From Epiperipatus broadwayi (lineage: Eukaryota > Onychophora > Udeonychophora > Euonychophora > Peripatidae): 64,000 nucleotides of DNA. Both the position numbers and the translations under genes were made by a program. This document shows, one piece after another, positions 61,020 through 64,000 of the stretch. How positions within the stretch are numbered: position 1 is the first letter of the stretch; each line of letters opens with the position of its first letter. Location of the stretch: positions 8,267,922 to 8,331,921 of the forward strand of contig JAQFVV010000042.1 of the NCBI GenBank assembly GCA_028023455.1, given 5' to 3'. The notes under the pieces were generated by a model. The model was not told the DNA's origin and did no database searches. It saw only the letters and a program-made list of their open reading frames with translations.

Positions 61020-62110
61020 TAGCCCTGAAAGTGATGAAAGTAGAGAAATGGTTATATATTGTTACACATTATATGATATAGCATGGAAAGAAGATACAGC
61101 AAGTAAATTGTAGACAAAATCAATTTAATAATACTCTACAAAAATTGAAGTAAGACAGACTATGAAAGTTACAGAATGATTGTACTAATTATTATTTTAA
61201 GTAAAATCTTTAAGGAATATTTTAAATGAAAGATTAAAGACCTATATTAGAGAACACTCTGCAGATGAAATTGATGAATCAATCCACTTCATTGCAGAGG
61301 AAACCAAAAAAAAGAGGGAAGTCTATGTAAGTGTTTCATTGATCTTTAAGAAGTCATCAATAGAATTGACCAAAAGGTATCTTAATTATTATTTGAATGT
61401 AACAAAATAATCAAACTGATCTTCTAAAAACATATCTTGATAATTCAAAAATAGTTGCAATGATGTACAAAGAAATATAAAGGTGGAAAGGAACATTTTT
61501 ATCATATATCAAAGAAAAATAATAACATTTGCATATTTAAATAAATATTGAAGAAATTAAATAACAATGAAACCAGTGTTAGAAATGCTTAATAAAAAAG
61601 CTAAGAGATATGAGCTATTTATGGCCAAAACAAACAAAAAAAAAGATGTGTAAAAAATTTAAAATAAAAAAATTAAAAATGATAAAACTGAACTAAAAAA
61701 TAAAATTAAGAATCATAAGACCTTGCCAGAAAACTATAGCTAAACCAAATTAAATGTGATAAACATATACATTTGCTAATATATTATACAGTTGTGAACA
61801 TAGTTGATGACAAAGCATTTAATGCTATAGAATATTACTGAAAATTGACTGGAAAATAATATAATTTTTGGAATTATACAATGTACAGAGTAAAAGAAAA
61901 TCATGCCATTGAATATAATGAAATAGTGTTAAATGATGATATGTAGGTAATGTGCTTTAGCTTAGCATTTATGCAAAAGTAGATAAATCAGAAGAGTTTT
62001 GATAAAGTAAGTATTGTACACCCAGGATACTGAATCCATGTTTGCTGATGATGATAAGTTATAAAAAAGTTGTGATGAAATATTAATTACATATTAAACA
62101 TAAAATGTGT
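61020..62110 (+). mobile_element. LINE fragment, reverse transcriptase
   Basis: Broken frames in family order: YIREHSADEIDESIHF near 61231 (usual Y......E.QAGFR), VYVSVSLIFKKSSIELTK near 61322 (usual FIDL.KAFD..D), NSKIVAMMYKEI near 61443, and MFADDDKL near 62038 carrying the FADD catalytic motif. Many stops; inactive. It ends about 300 bp before exon g. Confidence 0.65.
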
Positions 62111-62395
62111 TAATGAATAAGAATAAATAAGGGTTAACTTAAAGGAAAAGAACCAGAAAAAAAAATGAATAAAAGATAAATCATATGTAAAACTAAAATA
62201 TCTTAATGGGCCATTTTCACAATGGTATCAATGATTATTAATTGGTTAGTATAAAAGAAATCATATTATTTGCATAGATATGTGTATTTGCATGTAAACT
62301 ATTTTCTGAAATGATTAAAACATTATTAATTTCTTATGTAGGTTTATTATTTGTATAATTTTTCCATATTTGGCATGTATTATTGTTTACTTTAG

Positions 62396-62562
62396 GAACA
62401 AATCCATTATCATCATGGTAGTACTCAGTCATTACCGCGAGGTCTATATCTAGGTTATTTAAAACTCAGGAGTTCAGTAGATCTGATTCGGGTACTTGTT
62501 CCAATCAAGACTCCTAATGTACTTCCATACTGCCTCATCAGAGACAATCCCCATGTTTCCAA
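62396..62562 (+). CDS. ANKFN1: ANKFN1/Wide awake exon g
   Basis: A 167-nt exon, acceptor TTTAG, donor GTAAGT, phase 0 in and 2 out. It reads EQIHYHHGSTQSLPRG, LYLGYLKLRSSVDLIRV, LVPIKTPNVLPYCLIRDN and PHVS. The RGLYLGYLKL.SSVD..KVLV.....PN.L block is a strong signature of ANKFN1/Wake. At least one more coding exon must follow because the frame is still open and out of phase. Confidence 0.94.
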
Positions 62563-64000
62563 GTAAGTTATATTTTTAAAAAAACAATATACATATACAA
62601 ACTCAGCCAAATAGAAAAGAGATAAGACGTTCAAATCATATATTGGTGTACTGTTTAGAAATCTTTTTCTTTGGCTCATATGTGTCTAAAGCATAAGATA
62701 AGTCATATTCTTTTTATCATAATCAGAGCAAAATTTATCTATAAGCCTTATTGATATATGTCTAGGATATTCAAAATTTACTTTTCTGAATGTGTTAGTA
62801 AAGCAAACTTAACGCATTGTATAATAATAATAAAAATGAGATTCTATTGCAAAAGAAAAAGTCATGCTTTATTTATTATTTTTATAAAGTAAAGGAATAT
62901 TGTTCAGCACTGCTTTATTTAAATTCCAGTGATGTATTCTGACTGTTAAACCGAGATCAGATTATATGCTATTGCAGGAAATTAATAAAAATTAATGTTA
63001 ATTTCTATTCCATCTTTAATACTAATAAATAAGAATATCAATATTTTTAATTGTAAGTGTCTTTTAAATTAATTTATAATCTTTACATTTAAAATTGCAA
63101 TATAAAAATTGATATGTGTATCTTAAAGCTTTGTATTTATAAACTATACATATGTATTTTTTGTACATGTTTGTAATTTAATAATCAAGATATTATAACA
63201 TAAGCAAACATATTCAAGAATGAGCAAAATATGGATAGGCTATTTAGCAGATTAAAGGTAGTATAATGCTCTACAGGCTTTAAAATAAAACAAGTCAATT
63301 TAAATAATGACATAAAAGTGATATTTATATTTAAAATTTACTTTAAAGTGCAAATTTTTCAATAACTAATTAAATCAAACTTATTTACTTAAAATGTTTT
63401 TAATGCACAAAAATTTCTAGGTTGTTAAGTCACTCTAGATTAGTTGTGCTTTTTTGCTATGTTTTCAATGAATTTGCTTGTCTGTTAAAAAATCTTTAAG
63501 CTGAAAAAATAGTAATTGGTACTGTATGAAACAGTTTAATTGGGGAGAGGGGTTGACAACTATATCTTGCCGTTTTTGTTGTAAATTGCATTTAGCTTTT
63601 TTTTAATGCTGAAAATTATGTTGTGAATACTTTTAAAGTGAATAATTTTATGCAATAAATCTTCTGATTTCATGTGTATGTATTTAAAGTTTTGCTGGTT
63701 TTGCATTAAGTTGATAATTGTCTAATGTCTGGAAGTTAAAAATAGGTAAGAATAATTCACATATGGTCTCTTTTGCTTCAAATATTGCCTTTAAATCAGC
63801 AATAATAAAATCTAGTATTGGGTAAACTACAGAAGTTATGAAATCTTATTCATCTTTTATAGAAGTTTTTCAGTTTTTGGGAAATTGAGATTACACTCTA
63901 CTTCAATAACTACATTACCTCTCTCTTGAACAAAGCTTTCCCATGAATCATATAAATGTCACATTTCTTGCATTAAGTTTTTTCTAAGTGTGGTGTCAAC
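62563..64000 (+). other. Downstream intron, nothing recognised
   Basis: Starts GTAAGT and runs to the window end. AT-rich; I found no further exon, so the C-terminal part of the protein lies beyond 64000. Confidence 0.6.

Larger units (their letters stand above)
57858..62395 (+). other. Intron between exons f and g (4.5 kb)
   Basis: Carries a 471-bp palindrome, a family A hammerhead repeat and a LINE fragment. The stretches 57860-58770 and 59820-60590 show nothing recognised. Confidence 0.7.

Noticed and set aside
62455-62679. 74-codon minus-strand open frame
   Set aside because: Antisense shadow of exon g running into intron.
1-64000. CRISPR array, bacterial operon or prophage
   Set aside because: No regularly spaced repeats, no dense coding, and clear spliced exons: the DNA is from an animal nucleus.

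Overview
This is an AT-rich stretch of animal nuclear DNA (by eye about three quarters A+T). There is no bacterial or viral gene organisation. Seven short plus-strand exons with GT/AG borders and matching phases lie in introns of up to about 23 kb. Joined, they read as the middle of an ANKFN1 / Wide awake (wake) protein: a linker helix, one fibronectin type III (FN3) domain split over two exons, a basic Ser-rich linker and the long conserved C-terminal region. The ankyrin repeats should lie upstream and the C-terminus downstream. The repeats (RTE-type LINEs, Penelope-like elements with GIY-YIG ends, SCAND3/ZBED-type hAT copies, a tRNA-derived SINE) suggest an invertebrate such as a mollusc (cephalopods included) or a chelicerate. 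I cannot fix the species.

Layout: 1-21 kb is intron with a decayed RTE LINE on the minus strand (about 0.95-2.9 kb), a degenerate hammerhead repeat (7.6-7.8 kb), two hammerhead elements (10.95-11.48 and 11.74-12.81 kb), a SINE (13.5 kb), a Penelope fragment (15 kb) and a foldback element (16.2 kb). Exon a is at 21.08 kb. The intron at 21.2-43.9 kb holds two hAT fossils, a Penelope copy ending in a tRNA-like block and a hammerhead-like motif (27.3-28.7 kb), more hammerhead repeats, two LINE fragments and foldbacks. Exons b to g lie at 43.9, 51.9, 56.5, 57.2, 57.6 and 62.4 kb. The last 3 kb before exon g contain another hammerhead repeat and a LINE fragment.

The most interesting content is a set of elements carrying hammerhead self-cleaving ribozyme motifs. 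Family A has the order CTGANGA, small stem II, GAAAC, TA, GTC and closes stem I with six pairs in its best copies. Family B is unrelated in sequence, has CTGATGA, GAAA, a 3-bp stem III and a two-part stem I, and also carries tRNA-like A and B boxes. Each family has one tandem array in which adjacent cleavage sites are exactly 456 nt apart. The family A array is flanked by a perfect 13-bp target-site duplication. In the Penelope copy, a 119-nt inverted arm starts within 1 nt of the predicted hammerhead cleavage position. Together these suggest retrozyme-like elements moved by Penelope-type or other target-primed machinery. Hammerheads in Penelope elements, retrozymes and Schistosoma SINE-like repeats are already known; these families, their inverted-dimer form and the shared 456-nt unit are what merit checking.
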